A stretch of DNA of 64,000 nt, taken from assembly GCF_041296265.1 (NCBI RefSeq), contig NC_091693.1, positions 16,566,001-16,630,000 on the forward strand, read 5' to 3'. The position numbers were made by a program, and so were the translations under genes. Shown one piece after another: positions 1 to 11,400 of this stretch (position 1 is the stretch's first letter; the number at the start of each line of letters is the position of its first letter). Under the pieces are notes generated by a model that saw only the letters and a list, made by a program, of their open reading frames with translations, ran no database searches and was not told the DNA's origin. This DNA is from Equus caballus (Eukaryota > Chordata > Mammalia > Perissodactyla > Equidae).

Positions 1-600
1 TTCCCAAAAGCCCCTTTGCAAGACTAGAGCCGGACCCCTAGGGTCTCAAACCCGCCCTGATATCCAGTCGCTCCGCCCTGGAACTCTTATTCTAGCCCAG
101 TTCTTGGAGTCCTTGTTTATTCGATCTAGACCCGCCCCCGGGACTCTTAGCTCCACCCCTAGGATCCTGCGGGAGCTAAAGTTCTATTCCCGCCCCCAGA
201 GCCTTTGGCACCGCCCCCTGAGCATCCGAGGGCTGTAGTCCCTCGCCCAGAGCCCTTGACCCGGCCTTTTTATAGGATTAGCTCCGCCCCCCCGAGTTTA
301 GACTCCTCCCCCCGAGCCTGTGGTCCCTCCCTAACCTTTCCTTCCAGTTTTTTATCGACCGCCCCTTAGTTCCTCCCCGTACAGCCCTCATCTCCCACGA
401 CTTCATTATCCAGTCCGGGTTTTGGCAGAGGCCCGGCTGTGACGCCAGGACCCCTGGCGGTGTCTGTCGGAGCCGGCTCCGATGTTGGGGGAAGAGGGGA
501 GGGTAGAAAACCTGACAACGGACTTTTAGAATAGTGGAGACCACCTTCCCCAAGTCCCCACGGAGGGTCAGCGCCTAGACATGCCCCAGACCCTATTTTA
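1..600. repeat. GC-box-rich degenerate array, window edge
   Basis: No exon is recognisable here. Roughly the first 350 bases carry many CCGCCCC-like cores at irregular 30-50 base spacing (for example near 130, 195, 215 and 286), with recurring flanks such as gagcc and ctccgcccc. This looks like a degenerate GC-rich minisatellite or an intron/promoter-proximal sequence of a neighbouring gene. In human the left neighbour is EML2, but I see no EML2 exon. The rest to 600 is unremarkable. Confidence 0.4.
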
Positions 601-2114
601 TAGGCAGGGGAAGCGATCTCAAAGCGGGAAGAGATTTGCCTCTAGACACACAAGCAAGACCGTGAAAGCACGGGGCTATGGAACCAGATAGACCTCGGTT
701 CGAATCCTGACTCCACTATTTTCTGGTTATGACCCTGAGCCTCAGTTTCCATACCTGGAAAGTGGGGGCTCCTGTCGTGTCTACCTCTTTCACTCATTTA
801 AAAATGTTTACTGAATGCCTACTGGGTTCCAGGCCCTGCTCGAGGTGCTGGAGTTTCAGTAGTTTGTTCTCACTGATCTCGCGATTTGTGGAGAAGGTAA
901 GCCACCATACACAAAACAAATAAATAATAACAGCTAACATTTATTGGGCCAGGCACTCAGTTATCTTCACCACGAGCCCTAGTTTCATCACCATTTTACA
1001 GATGAAGAAACAGGCAAGGAGCTGGTAAGATAATTTCAGATCGTGACATTATGGAGATAGGACAGAGCGATATGATCAGGGAGGGGAGGGCGAGGTTAAT
1101 TCAGAGTGTGGGGCCAGGGAAGCTCTCTCTGTGGAAGAGACATTTGAGCTGAAATGTGAATGACAAGAAGAAAGCAATCACGCATGGAGTGCGGTGGGGG
1201 GAGCTTTCCAGGCAGAGGAAAGAGTAAGTGCAAAGGTCCTGAGGTAGGTATGAGTTAGGCATATTTCTGGGGCAAGAAGACTGGCAAGGATGGAACTGCA
1301 AGGGAGAGGAGAGGGGGAGGTAGATGGGGTCAGGAAGGTAATGGGCCCCACAGATCTTGTAGGGCCTCAAAGGCTGTGGGAAGATGTATGTTATTTGTCA
1401 CTGTGTCCTCCATGAGCCCCAGTGAGGCCACTGATGCAAATCACACATGACTACAGTGACTGGCACATAAGTGGTAGCAACCCCTATTCACTTCCCAGTG
1501 AACACCTACCATGGAAGGGACCAAGATCAATAGTGGGTTCAGAGCAATGAGCGAAATAGACGTGGGCTGTTATCATTCTGTGATGATAACTGCTTGTGTT
1601 ACTGATAAAAATGAAGCAGAAGTCAGGTTTTCTGCCTCCCATGCTCCAGCTTCTCCCACCTCCCATCCCGATCCATGAGCTCAGATTTTAGCAGAGGAGA
1701 AGTCAGACGCCTACCTACAGGACTCCGCAGCCAGCTGCACTGTACCAGGAACCGTCCCGGGAGTGTCCCCGAGGACCGTGGGAGCCCAGGGGAGTTCAGG
1801 TCCTCCGGGCTCCATGTGTTGCGGGAGGGGAGGGGGGAGCCCCGGTGTGGACGAAGGAGCCACAGGCAGAGGAGTGTAGGCTGGTGCGGGTGACACACAA
1901 GGACCAGTCAGCCCTTGCCCTCGAGGTGTCAGGATCCATGTGAGCCCGGTGGCTTTGCCACCAGTAGCTTGGCTTTTCCTTTTCTGCAAAATGGGAGCCA
2001 ACCCAGCACCGGCTTCCCAGGGGAGGAGAGCGGGTGCAGTGAGCTCCTGCCTGTCAAGCGCTTAGCACAGTGCTGTTTGGGTACAGCGAACGGAGCTAGC
2101 TTTATGACAAGCGC
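600..2114 (+). repeat. Intergenic: MIR and L2 relics
   Basis: About 660-800 resembles a MIR SINE (patient-style phrase ending in cctcagtttcc). About 945-1010 resembles an antisense MIR end. About 1086-1385 follows the L2 3' consensus (vehicle phrases such as aagtgcaaaggtcctgaggtag). 1390-2105 has no recognisable element or exon. Assignments rest on recalled consensus patterns. Confidence 0.45.
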
Positions 2115-2363
2115 TTTTTTTTTTTTTTTTGAGGAAGATTAGCCCTGAGCTAACATCTGCTGTCAATCCTCCTCTTTTTGCTGAGGAAGACTGGCCCTCA
2201 GCTGACATCCATGCCCATCTTCCTCCACTTTATACGTGGGACGCCTGCCACAGCATGGCTTGCCAAGCGGTGCCACGTCCGCACCCGGGATCTGAACTGG
2301 CGAATCCCGGGCCGCCGAAGCAGAACGTGCAAACCTAACCACTGCACCACCAGGCCGGCCCCA
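2115..2363 (-). mobile_element. ERE SINE (equine tRNA-Ser-derived), antisense
   Basis: The element reads on the minus strand: a poly-T run at the left is the A-tail, the body has the gagctaacatctg block twice, and the tRNA-derived head ends in ggccggcccc at the right. It is flanked by an imperfect duplication, gacaagcgctttt (2106-2118) and gacaagtgctttt (2364-2376). This marks the genome as perissodactyl, most likely Equus. Confidence 0.93.
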
Positions 2364-3400
2364 GACAAGTGCTTTTGCAGGGAGATGTCAAGGCCTGGAA
2401 GACAAGAGTGGAGAGAGGGCGGCTCCACCAGGAGGGAGGGGACAGGACCCACGGTCTCCCTTCATCTCTTCTCTGCCTCTAGGTTTCCTGCTCCAGGCCA
2501 CTTTTCTCTCTCATCTCTGTCTGTCCGTATGTCTCTGTATGGAAACTGGGCCCTTGATCCATCACTTATGAGCTCTGTCACCCTGAGCAAGTTACTCCCC
2601 CTCTCTGAGCCTCCGTTTCTTCTTCTGGAAAATGGGGATGAGGATACCTCTGCTGCAGGTCTTTTAGGAGGATTAAGTGAGATGCAGACACATAAAATGC
2701 CCGAGATATGGGACCTATTATTGTTATTCTCATTATTACTGTACTATTACTTCTGATCTTGGACTCCGTTTTTCTCGGAGCCTCTGTTTTCCTCTTTCTG
2801 ACTCTTCCTTTCTTTGTGTTTCTCTTTCTGCCTCTCCTTCTGTCCATCTAGCTCCCTATTTGGGTCTATGCCTGGGCTGGGAGCCCCATGAGGGCCGGGC
2901 AAGGGCCAGCCACATCCCCAGCATTGCCAAGTCCAGGGCCTGATACATCACCAGTACCTAATAAAATAAGTTGAACCTTGCTCTGTGCCAAACCAGCGTT
3001 GGGTGATGCTGGGACCCAGCAGTGACAGAGACAGCCCCAGCCCTGTCTTCACAGCGTTCACAGTCCAGGAGAGGAAATCATTGTTTGTTGAATGAATGAA
3101 TGAGCTAACTTTGAGGTGGGCTTGGAAGACTCGACAAAAATTGGGTGGAGGCACTGGAGGTGGGGAAAACTGCCGGAACCAAGGTTGAGGGGCTGGGAAG
3201 AGTTTAAAGAGGTAGGAGGTCATGGAGAGAAGGCAAGAGAGCTCAGCAGAGGCCTTGAAGGCCGTGGAGAGGAGCCTGAGCTTTCTCCTGAGGGCACTAG
3301 GGAGCCATGGCAGGTTCCGAGCTGGGGAGGGACAGGGTCAGGTTTATGCTTTAGTGTGACTGCTCTGGCTGCCTGGCTGCCCCATTGTGTGGGCAGGTGA
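2364..3400 (+). repeat. Intergenic: MIR and L2 relics
   Basis: 2530-2735 matches a MIR body (gaaaatggggatgagg, then a poorly conserved tail). 2970-3400 matches the L2 3' region, including the stretch about a gene-final phrase gagccatggcaggttccgagc. No exon was found. Confidence 0.5.
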
Positions 3401-4247
3401 GTGGAAGAGAGAGGAGCGGGATTGGGGCAGGAGACCTGGGAGAGAAGAGTCCTGGACCAGTGCAGGAGCTGGGGGAAGAGGAAAGAGGAGCCAGATTCTA
3501 GAAACCTGGAGGAAAATGCTCAGGCCCCCCTGCTGTCCTTGACGCCTGGAAAGGGGCTTCAGGACTCGACCACCACCACCAGGGGGCAGCCCGGGCTACA
3601 GGTTCGAGTCCTCTCAGGGCGGGGAGGTTTGCACTCCGATTTGGATGTGGGGGGAGGTTGCAGCTGTCTGTGGGGCTGCGACTCAGAGCCTCTATGCTCT
3701 CCTGCCCCCCATCCTGGCCTCTCGGGCCCCTGGAGCCCCCACCCCACCAGCAGGAGATTATGTCAACACAGCCCGCTGCTTCTGGCGCTGCTTCTGGCCA
3801 GGACAATATTTGCCCTTAGGATCTGGGGACGTTGCTATGGAGATGCTCCGCGGGGTGGGGGTGGGGGGATGGGGTGTTGGGGTAGGGGGAGAGCACTCCC
3901 CCTCCGGGAGAGCCAGGCATCTCTGATTCATCTCTGCCTGATTGTGTCTTTGAGAGAGTTTACCCCATCCCCATCTCTCTGCCTTCCAAGACTCTCTGTC
4001 TCTCTGGACCATCTGTCTCTGTTTCTCTCTCGGGACCCCTGTCTCTGGCGTGCTGTCTCTCGGTGGGTCTCTGTCTCTCCAGATCCCATGTCTCTGAGTG
4101 ACAGGCTCTCAGCCTCCGTCTCCTCGGTCTTCTCTCTCGGAGTCTTCATCTTGGTCTCTCTGCCTCTCCCTGGATCCCCATGTTTCTGGGTGTGTCTCTC
4201 TCAGTCTCTGTCTCTGTTGCTGTCTCTCACTCTCTGTATCTCTGTCT

Positions 4248-4283
<36 letters not shown>

Positions 4284-5700
4284 ATGCATGTCCCTCTCTC
4301 TGGGTCTCTGTCTTCCAGGCCTCATCTCTCTGTAGTCCTGAATCTCAGGGGGCCATCTCAGCCTCCCATTTCTGGCCTCAGTCCCCATGGGGTGCCCCTT
4401 CTCCCCATCTCTCTCTGCCTCATTTCTCCTGCACCATCTGCCAGCACTCCAGGCGCCCGCCTGCTCCCCGAAGGCTCTGCTTGGCCAGGCAGCCCCATGG
4501 GGGGAGCCACAGGCCCTCCAGCTTCCTCCCCACCGCTGCATTCCTAGGTGGGGGGTGGGGTGGGGGGTACTGCCTGGTCATTGCTGGGGGTGGGGCAGGG
4601 GGGGAGACAGCAGCCTGCAGACCCAGGACCAGGGGCAATGGAGAGAGAAACAGACAGACACCCGAGAGGAGATGGGAAAAGAGGCGAGGAGAAAGAGAAA
4701 CCTTCAAAAGAGGCACAAAAAGTCTGACCTGGAGCACACAAGAGAGCAGAAGTGAGGAGAGGGGCAGAATGGAACCTGCAGGAAGGAAGAGAAAAGCCAG
4801 GCTGTCCCCCAAGAGGAAGGGCCAAACAGAGGGGGTCTGGAGGAGAGGAGAAAGGAGAGAGTCCCACCAAAGAGAGGAGGGGCGTGAAGAAGGATAGACA
4901 GCAGAGAGAGAGAAGTGCGTGGGGAGAGGGCCCGGCGGCTTCTCTGCCGGAAGTTTCCAGAAGCCTGGAGCATGGGAATCGGAGAGGGTGGTGTGGCACC
5001 CTCTGTGGTCTTGCTGCCCCCTCCCCAGATCCTGGGAGATGGCGGGGGCTCTCAGGAGGGCTGAGATAGGCCGGGGACCAGGCAGGGACCCAGGCATCTC
5101 CCGCTGGGCTCCCCCCACCCCCCTCCGTGCTCTGCTCTGCCCTGCGTTCTCCCAGGGGGGTGTGAGCTCTCAGCAGCTGCTCACCCACCCCCAGGCTCCT
5201 GTCTTGCCCATCTCTCCTCAGGGGGGGCCCATCTTTCATGTTCTCTCCCCCTCCGCCCCGCCCCATCTTCATCTCTTAATGTCTCCGTCTCTTGGTTTGT
5301 ATCTATTATCTCTGTCTCTCTTCCTTTATCTCTCTATCTCTGTCTGGCTCTGTGTGTCTCTCCCCGTTTCTGTCTCTTTCGATGTCTTTCTCTTTGTCCA
5401 TCTCTTTCTCTTGGTCTCTCTTGTCTCTGTCTCTTCCTGTCTTTCTCTGTTCTTGGTTTCTTTTCCTGCCTCTCTCACCACCTCAATTCCACTCCATTGC
5501 TTCCCTCCACCCCCCTCCCCCGCCCTCCCCTCTCCCCCTCCCCCTCCCCAGCCTCCCCCCACCTTCCCATCCCCAGCCAAGGGAACTCCAGGCCCTCTTG
5601 GGGCCAAGGAGAGACTCCCTCCCAAGCCCAGAGGTGCCGGGCCATCTCAGACGCTTTTCCCTCTCCACTCGTGAACCGTGAAGCCAGCCTTTCCCAGGAC
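3400..5700. repeat. Pyrimidine/purine low-complexity DNA
   Basis: 3940-4340 and 5270-5480 are long runs of tctctgtctctg type on the plus strand, 4620-4920 is purine-rich (gagaggagaaag), and 5490-5570 is C-rich. A pure (TG)n microsatellite sits at 4252-4282. The composition keeps reading frames open without giving them protein-like character. No gene is supported. Confidence 0.6.
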
Positions 5701-6070
5701 CCAGAAGGCGCCAGGAATGTGGGCCAGAGAGCAGGGAGGTGGGCCAGAGGCCAGGAAGCTGGCGTCCCCATGCCACTCCCCTCTTCCAGATTCGTCTCCT
5801 GCCAGCCTCTGGGGCTGGACCTCATGCCACCCCTTACAACCCGCCCCTCCCAGGGCCTCTGGGCCTCAGTTTCTCCTCTGCAAAATGGGCAGACTCGCCT
5901 CTGTCCCGTTTATTTTATAGGTCCCAGGGGAGTGCGCCCTCACGAATGTTAACAGTGTGATTGATGTGGTTTGTATTGAAGGAGGACGAGGGGCCGAGAG
6001 CTGAGTGTCTGTTTCTAAGCCTGCCCCATCATGTCCAGATGTTCCCTATATTTTAGGGCAAAGGAAGACA
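5700..6070. other. Intergenic, nothing recognised
   Basis: Unique-looking sequence with a short MIR-like piece near 5860-5890 (cctcagtttctcctctgcaaaatgg). No exon, RNA gene or clear regulatory site was seen. Confidence 0.4.
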
Positions 6071-7130
6071 CTGGAGATGGAGATGGTGAGAAGGTGTGTG
6101 ACTCAGTGATGACCGTGGCCAGGCGACCATGTGAGGCTGTGGGTTGGTGTGGGATTGTGGGATGATGGTGTGCGATCCTGCGTGTAACTGTGTGACCGTG
6201 CATGACGGGGGGATGGTAGCATCTCGGTGTGACATGTGTGTGACGATATGTGACTTGTGAGTGCGGGTGAGGCCGTGATGGAGAGTTGTGTGTCTGTAAG
6301 ACCGTGGCACTGGGCGTGACTGTGTGAGTGAGGGTGTTGGTGCGACAGTGTGACAGCGGGAGCTTGTGAGAGTGTGTGCCTTAGTGACAGTCGGGGAATG
6401 TGTGTCGCTGGGACGGGCCTGGATTCTGTAGTTGATGGTGTGAAGTGTGCGAGACGATGCGTGGGAGCGTTAACGCATGTGCCTGTGTAACATTGTGCGT
6501 GACATTCAGACTGTGCCATTAAGGGATTATATGACCGTGAGGAACCATGTAACTGTGTGCCTTTATTGAACTGACGCAACAATCATTCTTTGAGTTTCTG
6601 CTCTGTGCCCAAACCTGTGCTGAGTGACTCTGGGGACCCGGTGGGGACCGAGATGCCCTGGCGCCGTCCTCCCAGGGCAATCAGGCTGGTTTCGGGGAGA
6701 CAGACGGTGTTTGTGACGTGACCCACTGATGGTATGATGGACACTGCATCACCAGGACTGTGGGAAGCTGTGACTGTGTTCCTGTGTGAGTGGAGGAGTC
6801 CACGCCCCTGGCATGTGGCTGTGTGTCGCCGTGGTTGACCACCCACCTGTGGGTGAGAGGCTCTGGCTCTCTGGATGTGACCGTGGATTGTTCGACTGTG
6901 AACGAACCTGAGGATCATGTTCTGTGTGATTCTGTGCCCTGCCTCTCTGTGGCTCAGAGCACGGGGCTGCGTGTGACACTGGGCGTGGCCGTGTGACTGT
7001 GGCTGTGTGTGCGATGGCTGGGTGGGACAATGTGAGAGACTGTGCCCTCGGTAGGGGGGGTCCTTGGGACGATGACTGCGTGACTGCTCTCCCATGTGAC
7101 CTCGAGTGCCTGTGACACTCACACGCGACT
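6070..7130 (+). repeat. TG-rich degenerate minisatellite
   Basis: About 1 kb of the plus strand is made of irregular variants of gtgtgactgtgtgaccgtg, and the minus-strand frames translate to HTHSH-like low complexity. Units vary in length and are heavily diverged, with a less repetitive stretch at 6570-6760. It ends just upstream of the GIPR first exon. Confidence 0.6.
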
Positions 7131-7161
7131 GGCCCCCTCTCTGGGTCTCTGCCCCAGAGCT

Positions 7162-7184
7162 CCCCCCCCCCCCCCCCCCCCCCC
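7162..7184. repeat. C23 homopolymer
   Basis: An uninterrupted run of 23 C, immediately followed by a C-rich stretch to about 7230. The minus strand could form a G-quadruplex. It lies within about 150 bases of the end of the putative GIPR exon 1. Confidence 0.85.
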
Positions 7185-7194
7185 GCCTGTTCCC

Positions 7195-7316
7195 TGGCCC
7201 GCCCTGGCCCCGCCCCCTCCCACCACCCCAGCTGTCACCTCTTCCAGAGCCCAGGCAGGCAGTGGAGGCAACAGCAGAGGCAGCCACGCCAGGAGCGAGA
7301 GCAGGGCTGGGGACAG
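7195..7316 (+). other. GIPR: GIPR non-coding exon 1 (putative)
   Basis: A GC-rich stretch ends in ggggacag followed by a good donor, gtaaggg at 7317. Human GIPR has a non-coding first exon, and no other donor this close upstream of exon 2 looks as good. The transcription start was not determined; the left edge is a guess. Confidence 0.45.
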
Positions 7317-8280
7317 GTAAGGGCTCCCCCAATCCCAGCCCGTTCCCCCTGCCCCCTTGTCCCCCACAAGTCTCCGGGTCCCTCTCTCTCTGTTTCTTAG
7401 CCCATGCCTTGGTCCCTCTGTCTCTCTGTGCCCACAGTCTCTAGACTCCTTTCCGTCTCTTGGTATCTCTGTCTCCATGTCTCCCTCCACGTCTCTATCT
7501 TTTCTTTGTCTCGTAGCTCACGTTATTTCTCCATCTTTTGGTCTCTGGTCTCTTGCTGTGTGTCTCATTCAGTCTCCATTTCTCTCAGTCTCTGTATGTC
7601 TGTCTGAGGCCTCTCTGACTCCCTGTCTGTCTTTCCCCAGCTCCCTTTGATCTTCCCTGCTTCTGCCTTGTCCTCCACACTGCACGGTGAAGTGGGGTGG
7701 GGGGGGGGGCGCTTAGACCGATTTCCAGACATCGAGGCCCCTGCAGACCTAAGCCCAGGGTCTGACGCCTCTCGAGTCCCTAAGGAGAGGGTTGTCCCAT
7801 TGATTCTGGGCCTTATACACAGGGGGAAAGTTTTAAAAGGTCGGGTTCCCACGGCGATTTGAAAACTCTTTGGGCTCAGAGAGTGGAAACTCCCAGGGTC
7901 ATTTTAAGCTCCGTGCCTCACGGTCTCTGTGTCCTCCTCTCCGAGGCCGGCCCCAGGTCCCCCGCAGTCCCTAGGTCTAGACTCCGGGGGACATTAGCGC
8001 TTCGGCCCAGCGCCGCTCTAGGGCAACCCAACCGCGCCCTCTGCAAACAGCCCCTTCCGCCGCCGCTCCCCCAGCAACGGTGGGGGCCGGGCCCAGGAGT
8101 CACGTGTTGGATCCCGGCCTCGCCCACTCCTCACGCTCCCCACTCCCCCGTCCCCAAATCATCGCGCGTGGGGGCGGGGGGCTTCCTCCGAGTCCACTCA
8201 TACGAACCCAGGGAGCCAGGTGGCGCCGGGGCTGGGGGGCGGAGGGCGGAGGCTCCTGACTCTGTTCTTGAACCCTTCAG
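7317..8280 (+). other. GIPR: GIPR intron 1
   Basis: CT-rich low-complexity sequence at 7350-7640, then G-rich and CpG-containing sequence. It ends at the acceptor aacccttcag (8271-8280). No other gene is seen here. Confidence 0.45.
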
Positions 8281-8415
8281 GCCGGACTGGGACTGTCCCC
8301 GCGTGACCAGACCCTTGGCCCCCCATGCCCCGCCGCCCTCAAGATGCCGACCTGTCCGCCCTGGCGGCTGCTTCTGCTGCTCTTGCTGTGGGGGCTGCTG
8401 CTCGGGAGGGCGGAG
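8281..8415 (+). CDS. GIPR: GIPR exon 2 (5' UTR + signal peptide)
   Basis: Acceptor aacccttcag precedes 8281. Coding begins at ATG 8344 (A at -3) and encodes residues 1-24, MPTCPPWR then a run of seven Leu, ending GRAE. The donor is gtgagg at 8416. The leader diverges from human while the rest of the protein is conserved. Confidence 0.93.
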
Positions 8416-11400
8416 GTGAGGACCCGCGGAGCCACAGGAAGTCAAGGCGAGGTCTGGGGACCGTTTTAAGTCTCCCCCTAAGGCAAAGAGAGTTTTAAGA
8501 CAGCCCCGCTTGACCAGATTCAAGTTTTGAGGGTTGTTTCCCGACCCTCCTCTTTCTCCCGCAAATCCTCCTGATGCTTCCCAGCCACTCACTCCCTCCT
8601 CTCATTTTCCTGAAGGTTTTCAGTCCCCCACAGCAGCTCCCCTGGTGGTTTCTAGGCACCCCTCAAGACTTAGAAGAGGTTTCTAAGCCACTCAGGACTC
8701 CTGGGCAAAACAGACAGCCCCTCCAAGTCCCTCTAGGGTGTTTGTGGCCACACGAACCATCCTGCCTGGGAGCGGGGGTCGCTGGGGTGGGGGTGGTCCT
8801 CCCTTCTGTCTCTCCGTAGACGGGCCCTGAGGGGCAGACGGCGGGGGAGCTGTACCGGCGCTGGGAACGGTACCGCAGGGAATGCCAGGAGACACTGGAG
8901 GCCGCGGAGCCCCCAGCAGGTGTGACTGGGAAGGGGGTGGGCTGCGGCTGGGAGGGGTGGGCTTGGGGCGGGCCTAGGACTGACGAGCGGGGCTTGAAGT
9001 CTACGGTGGACGTGGGCCGGATCGGGGAGGCCTGTGCGGGGAGGACTTGGCCTGGATGGGAAGACCTACACTCAGTGCGGGACAGGGGCGCAACTCGGGT
9101 TAGCTGGAAAAGCCCGAGAGGTGGCTTGAAATGGGCGGAGTCTTGGGTGGGGCTGCGCCAGGTGGGTGGGGCTGCGCCAGGTGGGTGGGGCCTGGAGTGG
9201 ATGCGAAGGGGCGGGGTTATGGGCGGAGCCTAGGAAGGGGCTCGCCGCGTGGGAAGCATCTGCCATGGGAATTTGCTTGGTGGGAGGAGCCCAGATTCGG
9301 GCTCGGAGAGTGGGCGGGGCCCTGGGTCTGGTGGGAGGAACTGTGGCGGAGCAGGGACCGGCCCACCCCGGGTGGGCGGGGCCAGGGCGGGGCTTGGGCC
9401 TAGAAGGCGGAGCCCCCTGGGGCGCGCGGTGCAGGAGATCCACTCCACGTCTGGCTCTCACGCCCACCCCCCAGGCCTCGCCTGCAACCGGTCCTTCGAC
9501 ATGTATGTCTGCTGGGACTACGCTGCACCCAACGCCACTGCCCGTGCATCCTGCCCCTGGTACCTGCCCTGGCACCGCCATGGTGAGGTGCCCCCTGGAT
9601 CCCAGGCCCTCGAGACGCAAACAGTTCCTAACCCTTGTCCCAGACGCCACTGCCCCGCAGCTCACCTACACGCCGTCTCCAGCTCCTCCCTGTCCGGCTG
9701 CGTGTCTCCTCCCGCCTGCCCAACCCTGGCTGGGTCCTGCCTCTGTCACGTAAAGCCCCTTCTCTGTCTGTATATCTCTCTGAGGACCACCCGGTTCTTA
9801 TTTTCTCTCCTTTTCACGGGGCTGTCTATCTCTAGGCGTCTTGATCTTCCCTGCCTACCGAGCTATGTGGCCTGGGGTAGCTTATTTAATTTCTTTATGC
9901 CTCGATTTCCTCATCTGTAAAATGGGGTTTATGATAGTGCCAATTTCATAGTCTTGTTATGAATATTAAATTAAGAAGTGTAAAATGCTGTGTAAGGGTT
10001 TATCATCATCATCATTGTCATCATCACTTTGGCTCTCTCTCTCTCTCTCTGCCCTTGTCTCATATTTTGCCTTTCTGTCTCCATCTCTCTGTTTCTGTCT
10101 GCCTCTCATCCCCTCCCTTGTTTCCGCACAGTGGCCACAGGTTTTGTCCTCCGCCAATGTGGCAGTGATGGCCAATGGGAACCTTGGAGAGACCATTCTC
10201 AGTGTGAGAACCCAGAGATGAACGGAGCCTTTCAGGTAAGAAGAGGTGAGGAATTCCAGTTAGGATGTCCAGGGAGAGGTGAAAAGGCAGCAGCCTCTGG
10301 CTGATTCTGAAGCCTCTTGTATAGTTCAAGACTACTGTTCAGGTTCCAAGTGATGGAAACTCAATTCAGACTTGCCTGATGGAAAAAGAAAGAGAAATGT
10401 ATCAGCTTCTGTGATTGAAAAGTATAAGACTACAGCTTCAGGCACAGTTGGATATAGGTGCTCAAATGATATGGTTGGGTATCTCTTTGTCTCTCACCCT
10501 ATTGTGCTCTGGTTTTCTCTGTGCTGGTCTCACCTTTTCCATGGGGTGGAAAAGATAGCCCCATTAGCACCAGGCTCATATCCCACCAACCAAAACTGCG
10601 AGGAGACTGAGTTTTGTTCTCAATAGCTCCAACCTAATGCCCCAGGACTGACTCTCATTGGTCTGGTTTGGGTCATATGCCCATCTTGAACTGTGCATGT
10701 GTGTGAGATAGAATGCTCTGATTGGCTGGTCACATACCCAGCACTCGAGCTGCGGGATGGAGTCAGCCCCATTCCAACAAGGGTAGGTGGATCCCCAAGA
10801 GAAAATTGGGGTACTGGGCATGAACAAAGAGCAGATGCCCTTCCAGCCCCTCTCTGGCCCTGGGGGCAAGAGCTGAGCCCTGTTCCCGTGTCCTCCCCTC
10901 CCAGGAGCAAAGGCTGACCTTGGAGCGGCTGCAGGTCGTGTACACCGTCGGTTACTCCGTGTCCCTTGCCGCACTGCTGCTCGCCCTGCTCATCTTGAGT
11001 TTTTTCAGGTGGGCCCCCCAGCCCTGAGCGGTGGCAGCAGACACTGGGCCTCATTTTGCCCAGGCACCACCAGCAACAGGCATCCAATGGTGGTTCCGTG
11101 GGAAGGACTGGGCGGGGGGGGGGGGGGCCGGCGTGGTTAAGGGGCTTTGTGCGGCTGAGGCCAGGTCTCCAGGGGTCCCCAGACTGCCCCCCAACCCCCC
11201 AGGCGTCTGCACTGCACACGGAACCACATCCACATCAACCTGTTCACATCGTTCATGCTGCGGGCAGCGGCGATCCTTACGCGAGACCGCCTGCTACCTC
11301 CTCCCGGCCCTTACCCCGGGGACCAGCCCCCTGCCCTGTGGAACCAGGTGAGCAGCACCTCTCTCTTCCTCAAATTGGGACTCTGCCTCCCCTGCTGGGG

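Noticed and set aside
2280-2363. tRNA-like sequence (also in the other ERE heads)
   Set aside because: These are tRNA-Ser-derived SINE heads attached to ERE bodies with A-tails, not functional tRNA genes.
3401-4897. Open frame of 498 codons on the plus strand
   Set aside because: It runs across tctctgtctctg and (TG)n low-complexity sequence; the translation is Ser/Leu/Val-biased without domains, and stop codons are rare there only because of composition.
1-7100. Possible EML2 5' exons (left neighbour in human)
   Set aside because: No minus-strand segment with splice sites and WD/HELP-like or EML2-like coding sequence was found.
3940-7650. Regularly repeated tracts as a possible CRISPR-like or coding array
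   Set aside because: Units are irregular, degenerate and without unique spacers; this is mammalian low-complexity DNA.
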